Part shown: piece after piece, positions 39,146 to 47,575 of the stretch
How the letters are laid out: each line of letters begins with the position of its first letter
Numbering within the stretch: the stretch's first letter is position 1
DNA from: Bradyrhizobium liaoningense
GTDB lineage: Bacteria > Pseudomonadota > Alphaproteobacteria > Rhizobiales > Xanthobacteraceae
Length of the DNA stretch: 64,000 nucleotides
Assembly (NCBI RefSeq): GCF_018130955.1
Contig: NZ_JAFCJM010000012.1
Location: 62,001-126,000 of the forward strand
Direction of reading: 5' to 3'
The notes under the pieces: generated by a model
Told to the model about the DNA's origin: nothing
The model's input: only the letters and a program-made list of their open reading frames with translations
Databases searched by the model: none
Made by a program: the position numbers and the translations under genes

Positions 39146-40686
39146 CGGAAACGACCCGACGACTGTTCGAGGGCGCCGACTGGGACTTCCATACATTGCA
39201 GCGCATCCATGATGCCTGCGAGGCCGTCGCGACCAAACAGCTCGGGCTCGACGTCTATCCGAACCAGATCGAGGTCATCACCGCCGAGCAGATGCTGGAT
39301 GCCTACTCATCGGTCGGCATGCCCTTGTTCTACAAGCACTGGTCGTTCGGCAAGCACTTTGCCTTTCACGAGGCGTCCTACCGCAAGGGCCTGATGGGCC
39401 TCGCCTATGAGATCGTGATCAACTCGTCGCCCTGCATCTCCTATTTGATGGAGGAGAACACCGCGACCATGCAGACGCTGGTGATCGCGCACGCCGCCTT
39501 CGGTCACAACCACTTCTTCAAGAACAACTATCTGTTCAAGCAGTGGACCGATGCCGACGGCATCCTCGACTATCTGGATTTTGCCAAGAATTACGTCGCA
39601 CAGTGCGAGGAGCGCTACGGCCGTGCCGAGGTCGAGCGCACGCTGGACGCCGCGCACGCGCTGATGTCGCACGGCATCGATCGCTACCCCGGCAAGAAGA
39701 AGCTCGATCTGCGCGCCGAGGAAAAGCGGGCAGGGCGCCGCCGCCAGCATGAGGAAGAGGTCTTCAACGATCTCTGGCGTACCGTTCCGACCGGACCTCG
39801 CAAGAGCCGGACCGTGCTGAGCATCGAGCGCCGTCGCAAGCTGCTCGGCCTGCCGCAGGAGAACCTGCTCTACTTCCTCGAGAAGAGCGCGCCGCGGCTG
39901 GCGCCGTGGCAGCGCGAGCTTCTGCGCGTCGTCCGCCACATCGCGCAGTATTTCTATCCGCAGAGCCAGACCAAGGTGATGAACGAGGGGACGGCAACCT
40001 ACGTCCACTATCGCATCATGAACGCGCTGCATCAGCAGGGTCGGATCTCGGACGGCAACTTCCTCGAATTCCTGCACTCGCACACCAGTGTGGTGTTCCA
40101 GCCCGAATTCGACGATCCGCGCTTCTCGGGCTTCAATCCCTATGCGCTCGGCTTTGCGATGATGCAGGACATCGAGCGCATCGTCACCAACCCAGAAGCC
40201 GAGGACCGCGAGTGGTTCCCGGATATCGCCGGCAAGGGCGACGTGATGGGCGTGCTGCGCGACGTCTGGGCGAACTATCGCGATGAGAGCTTCATCGGCC
40301 AGTTCCTGAGCCCGAAGCTGATGCGGCACTTGCGCATGTTCCATCTGCACGACGATCCTGAGGAGCGCGCCGGTATCCGGGTCGACGCCATCCACGACGA
40401 GCGCGGCTTCCGCCGCGTGCGCCGCGAGCTGGCGCGCCAGCACGATGTCGGCTTCATCGACGCCAATATCGAGGTAGTCGACGTCGATCTCTCCGGTGAC
40501 CGCCGCCTGATCCTGCATCATCACGTGATCAAGGGCGCGCAGCTCAACGAGACCGACGCCAAGCGCGTGCTGCAACACCTCGCCGACCTCTGGACCTATG
40601 ACGTGTCACTGATCGAGGTCGATGCCAACGACAAGGTCTTGCGGGAATACGTCGTGAGCCCGCGACCGATCCCGGCGGCGGCGTAA
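39142..40686 (+). CDS. spoVR: SpoVR family protein (YcgB)
   Basis: A 514-residue SpoVR/YcgB homologue. The name comes from a Bacillus sporulation gene, but in proteobacteria the family accompanies PrkA and YeaH and has an unknown stress-related role. Visible features are YPNQIEVITAEQMLDAY, WSFGKHFAFHE, INSSPCISYLMEENT, the His-rich VIAHAAFGHNHFFKNN and VMNEGTATYVHYRIM with a possible metal-binding His/Glu set. It overlaps yeaH and completes the three-gene unit. A large palindromic repeat follows. Confidence 0.94.
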   Translation: MTETTRRLFEGADWDFHTLQRIHDACEAVATKQLGLDVYPNQIEVITAEQMLDAYSSVGMPLFYKHWSFGKHFAFHEASYRKGLMGLAYEIVINSSPCISYLMEENTATMQTLVIAHAAFGHNHFFKNNYLFKQWTDADGILDYLDFAKNYVAQCEERYGRAEVERTLDAAHALMSHGIDRYPGKKKLDLRAEEKRAGRRRQHEEEVFNDLWRTVPTGPRKSRTVLSIERRRKLLGLPQENLLYFLEKSAPRLAPWQRELLRVVRHIAQYFYPQSQTKVMNEGTATYVHYRIMNALHQQGRISDGNFLEFLHSHTSVVFQPEFDDPRFSGFNPYALGFAMMQDIERIVTNPEAEDREWFPDIAGKGDVMGVLRDVWANYRDESFIGQFLSPKLMRHLRMFHLHDDPEERAGIRVDAIHDERGFRRVRRELARQHDVGFIDANIEVVDVDLSGDRRLILHHHVIKGAQLNETDAKRVLQHLADLWTYDVSLIEVDANDKVLREYVVSPRPIPAAA

Positions 40687-40708
40687 CTATTCAAAGAGCG
40701 GTGCGTGT

Positions 40709-40862
40709 CCCCTCTCCCCTTGTGGGAGAGGGTGGCTCGCCGCGTAGCGGCGAGACGGGTGAGGGGTCTCTCTCCGAAGAGCGAGCCTCTCACGGCTTAT
40801 TCGCGGCGAGAGACCCCTCATCCGGCGCTTCGCGCCACCTTCTCCCACAAGGGGAGAAGGGA
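40709..40862. repeat. Large intergenic palindromic repeat, CCCCTCTCCCCTTGTGGGAG family
   Basis: About 150 bp with outer arms CCTCTCCCCTTGTGGGAGA and TCTCCCACAAGGGGAGA and inner arms including GGGTGAGGGGTCTCTC / GAGACCCCTCAT. It lies between the convergent spoVR and DsrE genes and could stop transcription from both sides. Confidence 0.85.
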
Positions 40863-40890
40863 AGAGAGTGCGGCGCTTGCCTCGATCTCC

Positions 40891-41340
40891 TCACGGCCGC
40901 AAATACAAATATCCCCGCGATTGCAGCTCCGCGAGGCGCACCACGCCGCCTTTTTCCGCGCTGACGAAGCCGGGCAAGAGATCCGTCAGCGTAACGTTCT
41001 GCGCCTTCATGGTGTTGCCGCAGGCGGCCAGCTCGACGCCGTCCTTGGCAAACTCGCCGACACGCTTGCTGATGTCGGGGTTGGCCTTCTCCGCGTGAAA
41101 CGGCTTCAGCGCCGGGCCGTGGATCACCAGCGCGATCGTCACGTGCTCGGGGCCGCCGACGCCGTCGATGTGGTTCTGGATGTTGCCGAGCACGAAGTTG
41201 ACCTTCTCGGCGTCGCTGAGGTGATAAACCACCTTCAGCCTGCCGGCCGGCGGGGATTCGGTTGCGGCGCTGGCGCGCGAGGCAGCGAAGGCGCCTCCCA
41301 AAGCGGAGAGTGCACTCCACAAGATGCTGCGTCGATTCAT
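40891..41340 (-). CDS. Exported DsrE family protein
   Basis: A 149-residue protein with a signal peptide (RRSILWSALSALGGAFAASRASA, cleavage near residue 25), then a DsrE/DsrF-like domain: VVYHLSDAEKVNFVLGNIQNHID, IALVIHGPALKPF, a Cys in ELAACGNTMKAQNV and a C-terminal GVVRLAELQSRGYLYLRP. DsrE-like proteins bind or relay sulfur through a conserved cysteine; in exported members the role is unknown. It is divergent from the cyclase gene. Confidence 0.85.
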   Translation of the reverse strand: MNRRSILWSALSALGGAFAASRASAATESPPAGRLKVVYHLSDAEKVNFVLGNIQNHIDGVGGPEHVTIALVIHGPALKPFHAEKANPDISKRVGEFAKDGVELAACGNTMKAQNVTLTDLLPGFVSAEKGGVVRLAELQSRGYLYLRP

Positions 41341-41367
41341 GCAGGGCTCCTTTTCAGCCCGAACCTA

Positions 41368-41424
41368 TCATCTGCGGCGAAGCGCTGCGAGTTCCCCCTC
41401 GGGCGCTCACCGGCGACGCAGTCG
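41368..41424 (-). pseudogene. Decayed 3' fragment similar to the end of the gene at 43779-44399
   Basis: Plus-strand 41344-41420 resembles 43758-43830, about three quarters of the bases matching by eye. On the minus strand it reads ...GELAALRRR-stop, against KELAALRHK-stop in the intact gene, and DCVAG against DCASL, but a one-base deletion between these blocks breaks the frame. Only about 20 codons can be traced. Confidence 0.45.
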
Positions 41425-41627
41425 AACGGTTGAGTTCCATGCCGGGCATTAGTCGCTCGCAGCATCGCGAAAGTTCAATAGAGTCGCCCCCTTTTGTCGA
41501 TGAATCCGGATCGGGCCTCGGTCGCGCTTCACTTGTCCTGCCTCGTCGATGTGGTAGCCTTCACGACGCACGAGAGCATTTGAGGTCGAACGCGCACGCT
41601 GCCGATTGCAGTCCGTGGAGCCCAGCA

Positions 41628-43277
41628 ATGGGTGAAATTCGCAACTTCAAATCCGGGAATCAGGGTGAGCCGCCGCAGGGCAATGCGATGCCGCGCCGTC
41701 TCGCTGCGATCATCGTTGGCGATATCGCATCCTACAGCCGGTTGATGCAGCATGACGAGGAAGGCACGCACAGCCGCGTCAAGCGGATCGAGCGCGATCT
41801 GATCGAGCCAAGCATAGCCGAACATCATGGAAGGCTGGTCAAGACGACCGGTGACGGCTTCATCGCCATCTTCGACAGTCCTGTCGAGGCCGTCCGGTGC
41901 AGCATCGTCATTCAGCAGAATATGGTCGGTCGCAACGCGTCGGTCTCGAAGGACTCACGCATCGCGTACCGTATCGGCGTTAATCTCGGCGACGTCATCG
42001 TGGAGCCGGACGACATCTACGGCGATGGTGTCAACATTGCCACGCGCATTGAGGGTATAGCCGAACCCGGCCAGGTCTACATTTCCGGTGCGATCTACGA
42101 GCAGATCAAGCACAAGCTGGTATGTGGCTACGAGTCGCTCGGCGATCGCAAGGTCAAGAACATCACCGATCCCGTGCGGATCTACCGTGTGCTGCCGGAC
42201 GCCAGTGCGGTTGGCAGGACCCGCGGGCGGCGCGAAAGTATTCTGATCTTTCTCCTGAGCCTCGCGCTTCTCGTGATCGCGGCCGGTGTGCTCTGGTATC
42301 TGCTCTCGCAGACACGCGGGCCCGGTCAACTGGCCAAGGCACCAACCGCTGCACCAACCGCTGCTCCGACCGCTGCTCCATCCGCTTCGCCGCAGCCCGC
42401 GCCCGCTCCGAAGGAGCGGGCGACGCAGGCCGTGCCGCCGCAGCCTTTGCCTTCGGCGGCTCCATCGCCGGCAACAGCCCCGTCGCCCACACCCGCGCCG
42501 GCTCCATCGCCGGCAATGGCTCCGTCACCCACGCCCGCGCCGGCTCCGTCACCGGCAATGGCCCCGCCGCCGGCGCCCGCGCCAACCCCATCGACGGCAT
42601 CGGTCCGGGAGCCCGAGATGGTGCCCATTCGCGGCGGTAGCTTTGCGATGGGAAGCAATGATGATCCGACCGAAAGGCCGCCCCACCAGGTGACGATCAA
42701 GCCGTTCGCCATCGGCAAATTTCCCGTCACCGTTCAGGAGTGGAATGAATGCGCGGCCGCAAAGGCATGCGGGTTCACGGCCATCGGACCGGATGATGCG
42801 CCCGTCACCAATGTGAGCTGGACGGACGCAAAGCAATATGTTGCCTGGCTCGCGCAGGCGACCAGGAAACCGTACAGGCTTCCGAGCGAGTCCGAATGGG
42901 AGTATGCGGCCCGCGGCGGAGCGCAGACGAAATATTGGTGGGGCGACAGGCTTCAGCCCGGCATGGCCGCCTGCAAGGATTGCGGCGACATCCGGACCGA
43001 GCAGCCGGTCAAGGTCGGAAGTTACAAGCCAAATCCATACGGGCTCTACGATATGGGCGGCAGTGTCGATCAGTGGGTCGAGGACTGCTGGCACAAGAAT
43101 TATCAGGGCGCGCCTGCCGATGGTTCGGCGTGGATGAGCGGAGACTGCACTTCGCATGTGCTGCGCTCGGGGTCGTGGAAGAACGACGCCAGGTATGTGC
43201 GATCCGCCAACCGCGACAGTTACGATACGAATGTTCGCTATCCGACGCATGGACTCCGCGTGGCGCTCAGCCCTTAA
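41628..43277 (+). CDS. Membrane class III adenylate/guanylate cyclase fused to a SUMF1-like domain
   Basis: A 549-residue fusion. The N-terminal cyclase domain (about 21-190) has both metal-binding aspartates (Asp32 in VGDIASYSRLM; Asp122 in VNLGDVIVE), TTGDGFIAIF, and the transition-state pair Asn136/Arg140 in DGVNIATRIE, so catalysis is expected. One membrane helix follows (about 204-226), then a Pro/Ala/Ser linker of roughly 100 residues with tandem repeats, then a SUMF1/FGE-type domain (about 330-549; EMVPIRGGSFAMGS, LPSESEWEYAARGG, LRSGSWKNDARYVRSANR, GLRVAL) predicted to be periplasmic. The two cysteines that formylglycine-generating enzymes need near GSW are absent. The ATG at 41628 was chosen because the upstream extension lacks domain sequence. 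cAMP/cGMP choice is not settled by sequence. Confidence 0.9.
   Translation: MGEIRNFKSGNQGEPPQGNAMPRRLAAIIVGDIASYSRLMQHDEEGTHSRVKRIERDLIEPSIAEHHGRLVKTTGDGFIAIFDSPVEAVRCSIVIQQNMVGRNASVSKDSRIAYRIGVNLGDVIVEPDDIYGDGVNIATRIEGIAEPGQVYISGAIYEQIKHKLVCGYESLGDRKVKNITDPVRIYRVLPDASAVGRTRGRRESILIFLLSLALLVIAAGVLWYLLSQTRGPGQLAKAPTAAPTAAPTAAPSASPQPAPAPKERATQAVPPQPLPSAAPSPATAPSPTPAPAPSPAMAPSPTPAPAPSPAMAPPPAPAPTPSTASVREPEMVPIRGGSFAMGSNDDPTERPPHQVTIKPFAIGKFPVTVQEWNECAAAKACGFTAIGPDDAPVTNVSWTDAKQYVAWLAQATRKPYRLPSESEWEYAARGGAQTKYWWGDRLQPGMAACKDCGDIRTEQPVKVGSYKPNPYGLYDMGGSVDQWVEDCWHKNYQGAPADGSAWMSGDCTSHVLRSGSWKNDARYVRSANRDSYDTNVRYPTHGLRVALSP
42461..42586 (+). repeat. Three 42-bp tandem repeats in the linker of the cyclase-SUMF1 gene
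   Basis: Units start at 42461, 42503 and 42545 with TCCATCGCCGGCAA or a close variant, each encoding about SPxxAPSPTPAPAP. Just upstream, 42340-42380 carries a separate 12-bp repeat (CCAACCGCTGCA type) encoding APTA units. Both are in frame, so copy-number change would alter linker length only. Confidence 0.85.
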
Positions 43278-43297
43278 GCAATGCTGGAGTAGCTTAG

Positions 43298-43723
43298 ATG
43301 AAGATCGCTCGCTGGGTTGCGCTCTCGGTGGTGCTCGCACTGGTTCCGGGTTCGGCTTGCGCGCAAGGCAAGGCCGCGCCGAAGGACGCAAAGCTCTATT
43401 TCATCACGCCGCGCGACGGGCAGAAAATCAGAGGCGGGTTCTGGTGCCGGTTCGGGTTGCGCAACATGGGTGTGACCCATGCCGGCGACGATTATCAGAA
43501 CGCCGGTCATCATCATTTGCTGGTCGACGTCGACGCCCCGATTGATCCGAAGGAGCCGATTCCGCAGGACAAGTCGCACCTGCATTTCGGAGCCGGGCAG
43601 ACCGAGACCTATCTCGAGCTTCCGCCGGGGACCCACACGCTCCAACTCGTGTTGGGCGATGCGAAGCACTATCCGTTTGATCCCCTCGTGGTCTCCAGCA
43701 AGATCACGGTACGGGTGAGGTAG
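43298..43723 (+). CDS. Secreted DUF4399 protein
   Basis: A 141-residue protein with a signal peptide (KIARWVALSVVLALVPGSACAQG) and a DUF4399 domain: LYFITPRDGQKI, FWCRFGLRNMGV, GHHHLLVD, the LHFGAGQTETYLELPPGTHTLQLVLGD block and a final beta-strand. The His-rich HHH and repeated short beta motifs are typical of this family, whose function is unknown. It starts 20 bp after the cyclase fusion on the same strand and is probably cotranscribed, placing another periplasmic protein beside the SUMF1 domain. Confidence 0.85.
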   Translation: MKIARWVALSVVLALVPGSACAQGKAAPKDAKLYFITPRDGQKIRGGFWCRFGLRNMGVTHAGDDYQNAGHHHLLVDVDAPIDPKEPIPQDKSHLHFGAGQTETYLELPPGTHTLQLVLGDAKHYPFDPLVVSSKITVRVR

Positions 43724-43725
43724 GG

Positions 43726-43750
43726 CCGTCCGCAACAAATGTTGCGACGG
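43726..43750. terminator. Hairpin between convergent genes, possible bidirectional terminator
   Basis: CCGTC-CGCAAC-AAAT-GTTGCG-ACGG forms a stem of ten pairs with one bulged base and a four-base loop. It sits 3 bases after the DUF4399 stop and 28 bases before the end of the opposite gene. There is no U tract, so termination is inferred from position. Confidence 0.45.
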
Positions 43751-43778
43751 TCCCTGATGGGCTCCTTGCCCGAATCCA

Positions 43779-44399
43779 TCATTTGTGGCGAAGCGCGGCG
43801 AGTTCCTTGCGGTCGGTCACGAGCGAGGCGCAATCGCTGTTGGGCGCGCGGTCGAGGCGGAACATCTTGTCGTCGGAGCCGGCGACGAGGGATTCGTCGC
43901 CCTCGTCATCCTGCTTGCCGCTCTGCCAGGCCCGCACACGTTCGAGGCGCACGATGGCCGATTTGTCGTCTTGCGACAGCGCCACGCCGATCCCGCCGCC
44001 GTCGCACTCGACGCCGCAGCCGAAACGCACCTCGTTGCCAGTGTCCTCGAACACGGCGTGGTGACACGAGCCGGCCGAGTCGAAATTCGCGGAGCGCTGG
44101 CGGTACTTGAACCCAAGGCGGAACGAATAGTGCAGCTCCTTGTCCTCCTTGTCGTATTCCGTCGACATCAGGAGCTTCATGGTGGCGACCTTCTGCTTCG
44201 GATGCTGCGCCAGGTGATCGGCATCGTAGCGGCGGACGAAGCAGGCAAAGCGCTTCTGCTCGGGCGGGCCGGAAAACACCCGGGCGCTGAAGGTCTCGGC
44301 CTCGGCCTTGGTGGCTTGGCGAATGTAGTTGTCATCCTCGGCGCGTGCAGCACCCGTGAGCACCGCTAGGGTGAGGGCAACGAGCAAGGGGAACTTCAT
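43779..44399 (-). CDS. Secreted protein of unknown function
   Basis: A 206-residue protein from the ATG at 44399, chosen because it begins a clean signal peptide (KFPLLVALTLAVLTGAARA). The mature part has DNYIRQATKAEAETFSARVFSG, FACFVRRYDADH, and a Cys-containing centre (SCHHAVFED, FGCGVECDGGGIGVAL) suggesting disulfides, and ends ELAALRHK. I do not recognise the family. It is convergent with the DUF4399 gene. A decayed copy of its last codons lies at 41368-41424. Confidence 0.8.
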   Translation of the reverse strand: MKFPLLVALTLAVLTGAARAEDDNYIRQATKAEAETFSARVFSGPPEQKRFACFVRRYDADHLAQHPKQKVATMKLLMSTEYDKEDKELHYSFRLGFKYRQRSANFDSAGSCHHAVFEDTGNEVRFGCGVECDGGGIGVALSQDDKSAIVRLERVRAWQSGKQDDEGDESLVAGSDDKMFRLDRAPNSDCASLVTDRKELAALRHK

Positions 44400-44505
44400 G
44401 ACCGCCTCGAACGCGTGAGCGACGGATGATCCCGTCACCGCTGGCGGGACGGGGCCGATGCTCCTTAGTCGCACCCCCGGCGCGACCCGTTCAAGCGGTG
44501 GCGCC

Positions 44506-45561
44506 TTACCGCAGGCTGGCGTTGATCTTGTCCAGCACGGCCGAGCCCGGACAGAGGGTATCAGCCTCCAGCGCGTTCAGCGGCGTCTCAACCGTGTTGA
44601 GGTGCTCGTGCATATCGTCGGCGTCGGGATCGACATAGAGCAGGCCTGTCACGATCTGGCCCTTGGCGGCGTGCTTCTGCAGGAAGGTCATCGCGCCCAG
44701 GCGATCATGCGGATCGTAGTCGGCGTCCAGCTTGCGCAGCGCGAGTCGGGTGCCGTCATGCTGCTCGACCACCTGCACCGTGCCGGGCGCGTAGTCGACC
44801 GCGATCGGGTCGCGCCCGACCAGCACGTCGAGCCGGTTCACGGCGTCGTTGTGCTCGCGGACATAGTCGAAGCTCTTGGTCGAGCCGGCATGATTGTTGA
44901 AGGCGATGCAGGGGCTGACGACGTCGATGAAGGACGCGCCCTTGTGGCGGATCGCGGCCGCGATCAGCGGCACGAGCTGGGTCTTGTCGCCGGAGAAGGA
45001 GCGCGCGACGAAGGTCGCCCCCAACTGCAAGGCGATCGCGACGAGGTCGATGGCGTTGTCGGTGTTGGTGACGCCCTTCTTCGACTTCGAGCCGCGGTCG
45101 GCGGTCGCCGAGAACTGGCCCTTGGTCAGGCCGTAGACGCCATTGTTCTCGACAATATAGGTCATGTTGACGCCGCGCCGGATCGAATGCGCGAACTGGC
45201 CGAAGCCGATCGAGGCGGAATCGCCGTCGCCGGACACGCCGAGATAGATCAGGTCGCGGTTGGCGAGGTTGGCACCAGTCAGTACCGACGGCATGCGCCC
45301 ATGCACGGAGTTGAAACCGTGCGAATTGCCGAGGAAATAGTCCGGCGTCTTCGACGAGCAGCCGATGCCGGAGATCTTTGCCACCCGGTGCGGCTCGATC
45401 GAGAGCTCGTAGCAGGCCTCGATGATCGAGGCCGTGATCGAGTCGTGACCGCAGCCGGCGCACAGCGTCGAGATCTTGCCCTCGTAGTCGCGGTGCGTGT
45501 AGCCGAGCTCGTTCTTCTTCAGCCCGGGGTGATGGAATTTCGGCTTTGCAATGTAGGTCAT
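44506..45561 (-). CDS. korB: 2-oxoacid:ferredoxin oxidoreductase, beta subunit
   Basis: The thiamine-diphosphate subunit of a 2-oxoglutarate- or other 2-oxoacid:ferredoxin oxidoreductase, which makes acyl-CoA, CO2 and reduced ferredoxin. The 351 residues carry the Fe-S and TPP motifs LCAGCGHDS, GIGCSSKTP, SGDGDSASIGFGQ and VENNGVYGLTKGQ. The ATG at 45561 gives the family-like start TYIAKPKFHHPG; the longer frame to 45702 runs through a repeat element. The gene follows korA across a 166-bp gap filled by that repeat. Substrate cannot be fixed from sequence. Confidence 0.9.
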   Translation of the reverse strand: MTYIAKPKFHHPGLKKNELGYTHRDYEGKISTLCAGCGHDSITASIIEACYELSIEPHRVAKISGIGCSSKTPDYFLGNSHGFNSVHGRMPSVLTGANLANRDLIYLGVSGDGDSASIGFGQFAHSIRRGVNMTYIVENNGVYGLTKGQFSATADRGSKSKKGVTNTDNAIDLVAIALQLGATFVARSFSGDKTQLVPLIAAAIRHKGASFIDVVSPCIAFNNHAGSTKSFDYVREHNDAVNRLDVLVGRDPIAVDYAPGTVQVVEQHDGTRLALRKLDADYDPHDRLGAMTFLQKHAAKGQIVTGLLYVDPDADDMHEHLNTVETPLNALEADTLCPGSAVLDKINASLR

Positions 45562-45584
45562 GCGCGCACCTGCGGTCCCAGGCT

Positions 45585-45706
45585 CGTCATGGCCGGGCTT
45601 GTCCCGGCCATCCACGTCTTGGCCGGAGAGAAGGAAGGCGTGGATGCCTGGGCATAGGCGAGCGGAAGCGACGCCGTCCTTTGGACGGCTATGCCCGGGC
45701 ATGACG
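45585..45706. repeat. Palindromic repeat, family A copy 2, inserted between korA and korB
   Basis: Arms CGTCATGGCCGGGCTTGTCC and CGGGCATGACG with a variant centre. The wider inserted block appears to be 45563-45722, because the 10-bp sequence GTAGGTCATG occurs directly on both sides (45553-45562 and 45723-45732). Confidence 0.8.
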
Positions 45707-45727
45707 GTGGAGAGAGCAAAGCGTAGG

Positions 45728-47575
45728 TCATGACACGGCCTTGCGGAGCGGGGTCACCTTGAGGTGATCCTGGTGGTCGCCAATGGCTTTTGCGATGAAG
45801 CGGGCGGTGATCGGTGAGCCGTCATAGTGCAGGATCGGCACGAGCCGCACCGGATCGATGCCGTTCTCGTTGACGATGAGCTGACGGAGCTGGCCGTCGC
45901 GGTTCTGCTCGACCACGTAGACGAAGTCGTGCTCGGCCAGGAAGCTCGCGACGCTGGAGTGGAACGGGAAGGCGCGGATGCGCAGGCGGTCGAGCTGATG
46001 CCCGCGCGCCTCCAACAGCCCGATCGCCTCGTCCATCGCCGGTGACGTCGAGCCAAAGTAGATCACGCCGTATTTGGTCGGCCGCTCCGCATTGGCCTGC
46101 AACGGACGCGGCACCAGATCCTGCGCGGTCTCGAACTTGCGCACGAGCCGCTGCATGTTGTCGGCATAGACGGGGCCTTCCTCGGAATAGCGCGCGTAAC
46201 GGTCGCGCGACGTGCCGCGGGTGAAATAGGAGCCCTTGGTCGGATGCGTGCCGGGATAGGTGCGGTAGGGAATGCCGTCGCCGTCGACGTCGAGGTAGCG
46301 GCCGAAATCGCGGCCCTCTTCCAGCATCTCCGCGGTCATCACCTTGCCGCGGTCATATTGCCGAGCGTCGTCCCATTTCAGCGGGCGGCAGAGGCGGTGG
46401 TTCATGCCGATGTCGAGGTCGAGCATCAGGAAGATCGTGGTCTGCAGCCGCTCCGCGAGATCGAAGGAGGCGGCCGCGAACTCGAAGGCTTCGGCCGGAT
46501 CTTCGGGGAAGAGCAGCACGTGCTTGGTGTCGCCATGCGAAGCATAGGCGCAGGCGATGATGTCGCATTGCTGGGTGCGCGTCGGCATGCCCGTCGACGG
46601 GCCGGCGCGCTGGATGTTCATGATGACGGCCGGAATCTCGGCGAAATAGGACAGGCCGATGAACTCCGTCATCAGCGAGATGCCGGGGCCGGAGGTCGCG
46701 GTGAAGGCGCGGGCGCCGTTCCAGCCGGCACCGATCACCATGCCGATCGAGGCCAGCTCGTCCTCGCCCTGGACGATGGCGTAGTTCGCCTTCCCGGTCG
46801 CGGGATCGTGACGATACTTCTTGCAGTGGGCCGTGAAGGCTTCCGCCACCGACGAGGATGGCGTGATCGGATACCAGGCGCAGACGGTGGCACCGCCATA
46901 GACGGCGCCGAGCGCGGCGGCGCTGTTGCCTTCGATGAAGATGCGGTCGCCGACCTTGTCGGACTTCTTCACCCGCAACCCGATCGGGCATTTCAGGTTC
47001 TGCAGCGCCCAGTCGCGTCCGAGATGCAGCGCGTGGACGTTGGAGGACAGAAGCTTTTCCTTGCCCTTGTACTGCTCGCCGATGAGCTGCTCGATCAGCT
47101 TAGGATCCATGTCGAGCAGCGCGGAGAGGCTGCCCAGATAGATGATGTTCTTGAACAGCTGGCGCTGGCGCGGATCGGTATAGGTGGAGTTGGTGATCGC
47201 GGTGAGGGGAACGCCGATCACGGTGATATCGTCGCGGAACTTCGTCGACGGCATCGGCTTGGTGGAATCGTAGAACAGATAGCCGCCCGGCTCGATGCCG
47301 GCGACGTCCTTGTCCCAGGTCTGCGGATTCATCGCCACCATCATGTCGACGCCGCCGCGGGCGCCGAGATGGCCGTCCTCGGTCACCCGCACCTCGTACC
47401 AGGTCGGTAGGCCCTGGATGTTGGACGGGAAGATGTTGCGGGGGGAGACGGGCACGCCATGGCGCAGGATCGAACGCGCGAACATCTCGTTCGCGGAAGC
47501 CGAGCCCGAGCCGTTGACGTTGGCGAAGCGGACGACGAAGTCGTTTACGCTGCTGATCGGCTTTTTGTCGGACAT
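45728..47575 (-). CDS. korA: 2-oxoacid:ferredoxin oxidoreductase, gamma-alpha fusion subunit
   Basis: A 615-residue subunit in which the gamma domain (about 1-190; FVVRFANVNGSGSASANEMFAR and GARGGVDMMVAMNPQTWDKD) is joined to the alpha domain (about 220-615; EGNSAAALGAVYGGATVCAWYPITPSSSVAE, MTEFIGLSYFAEIPAVIMNIQRAGPSTGMPTRTQQ). This is the two-subunit KorAB layout. The ATG at 47575 begins the conserved part; the longer frame lies inside the preceding gene. It overlaps the upstream flavoprotein gene by 31 bases. Confidence 0.9.
   Translation of the reverse strand: MSDKKPISSVNDFVVRFANVNGSGSASANEMFARSILRHGVPVSPRNIFPSNIQGLPTWYEVRVTEDGHLGARGGVDMMVAMNPQTWDKDVAGIEPGGYLFYDSTKPMPSTKFRDDITVIGVPLTAITNSTYTDPRQRQLFKNIIYLGSLSALLDMDPKLIEQLIGEQYKGKEKLLSSNVHALHLGRDWALQNLKCPIGLRVKKSDKVGDRIFIEGNSAAALGAVYGGATVCAWYPITPSSSVAEAFTAHCKKYRHDPATGKANYAIVQGEDELASIGMVIGAGWNGARAFTATSGPGISLMTEFIGLSYFAEIPAVIMNIQRAGPSTGMPTRTQQCDIIACAYASHGDTKHVLLFPEDPAEAFEFAAASFDLAERLQTTIFLMLDLDIGMNHRLCRPLKWDDARQYDRGKVMTAEMLEEGRDFGRYLDVDGDGIPYRTYPGTHPTKGSYFTRGTSRDRYARYSEEGPVYADNMQRLVRKFETAQDLVPRPLQANAERPTKYGVIYFGSTSPAMDEAIGLLEARGHQLDRLRIRAFPFHSSVASFLAEHDFVYVVEQNRDGQLRQLIVNENGIDPVRLVPILHYDGSPITARFIAKAIGDHQDHLKVTPLRKAVS

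Noticed and set aside
41628..43277. Active formylglycine-generating enzyme
   Set aside because: The cysteine pair near GSW required for catalysis is replaced (Lys and Val positions), and no sulfatase gene is nearby.
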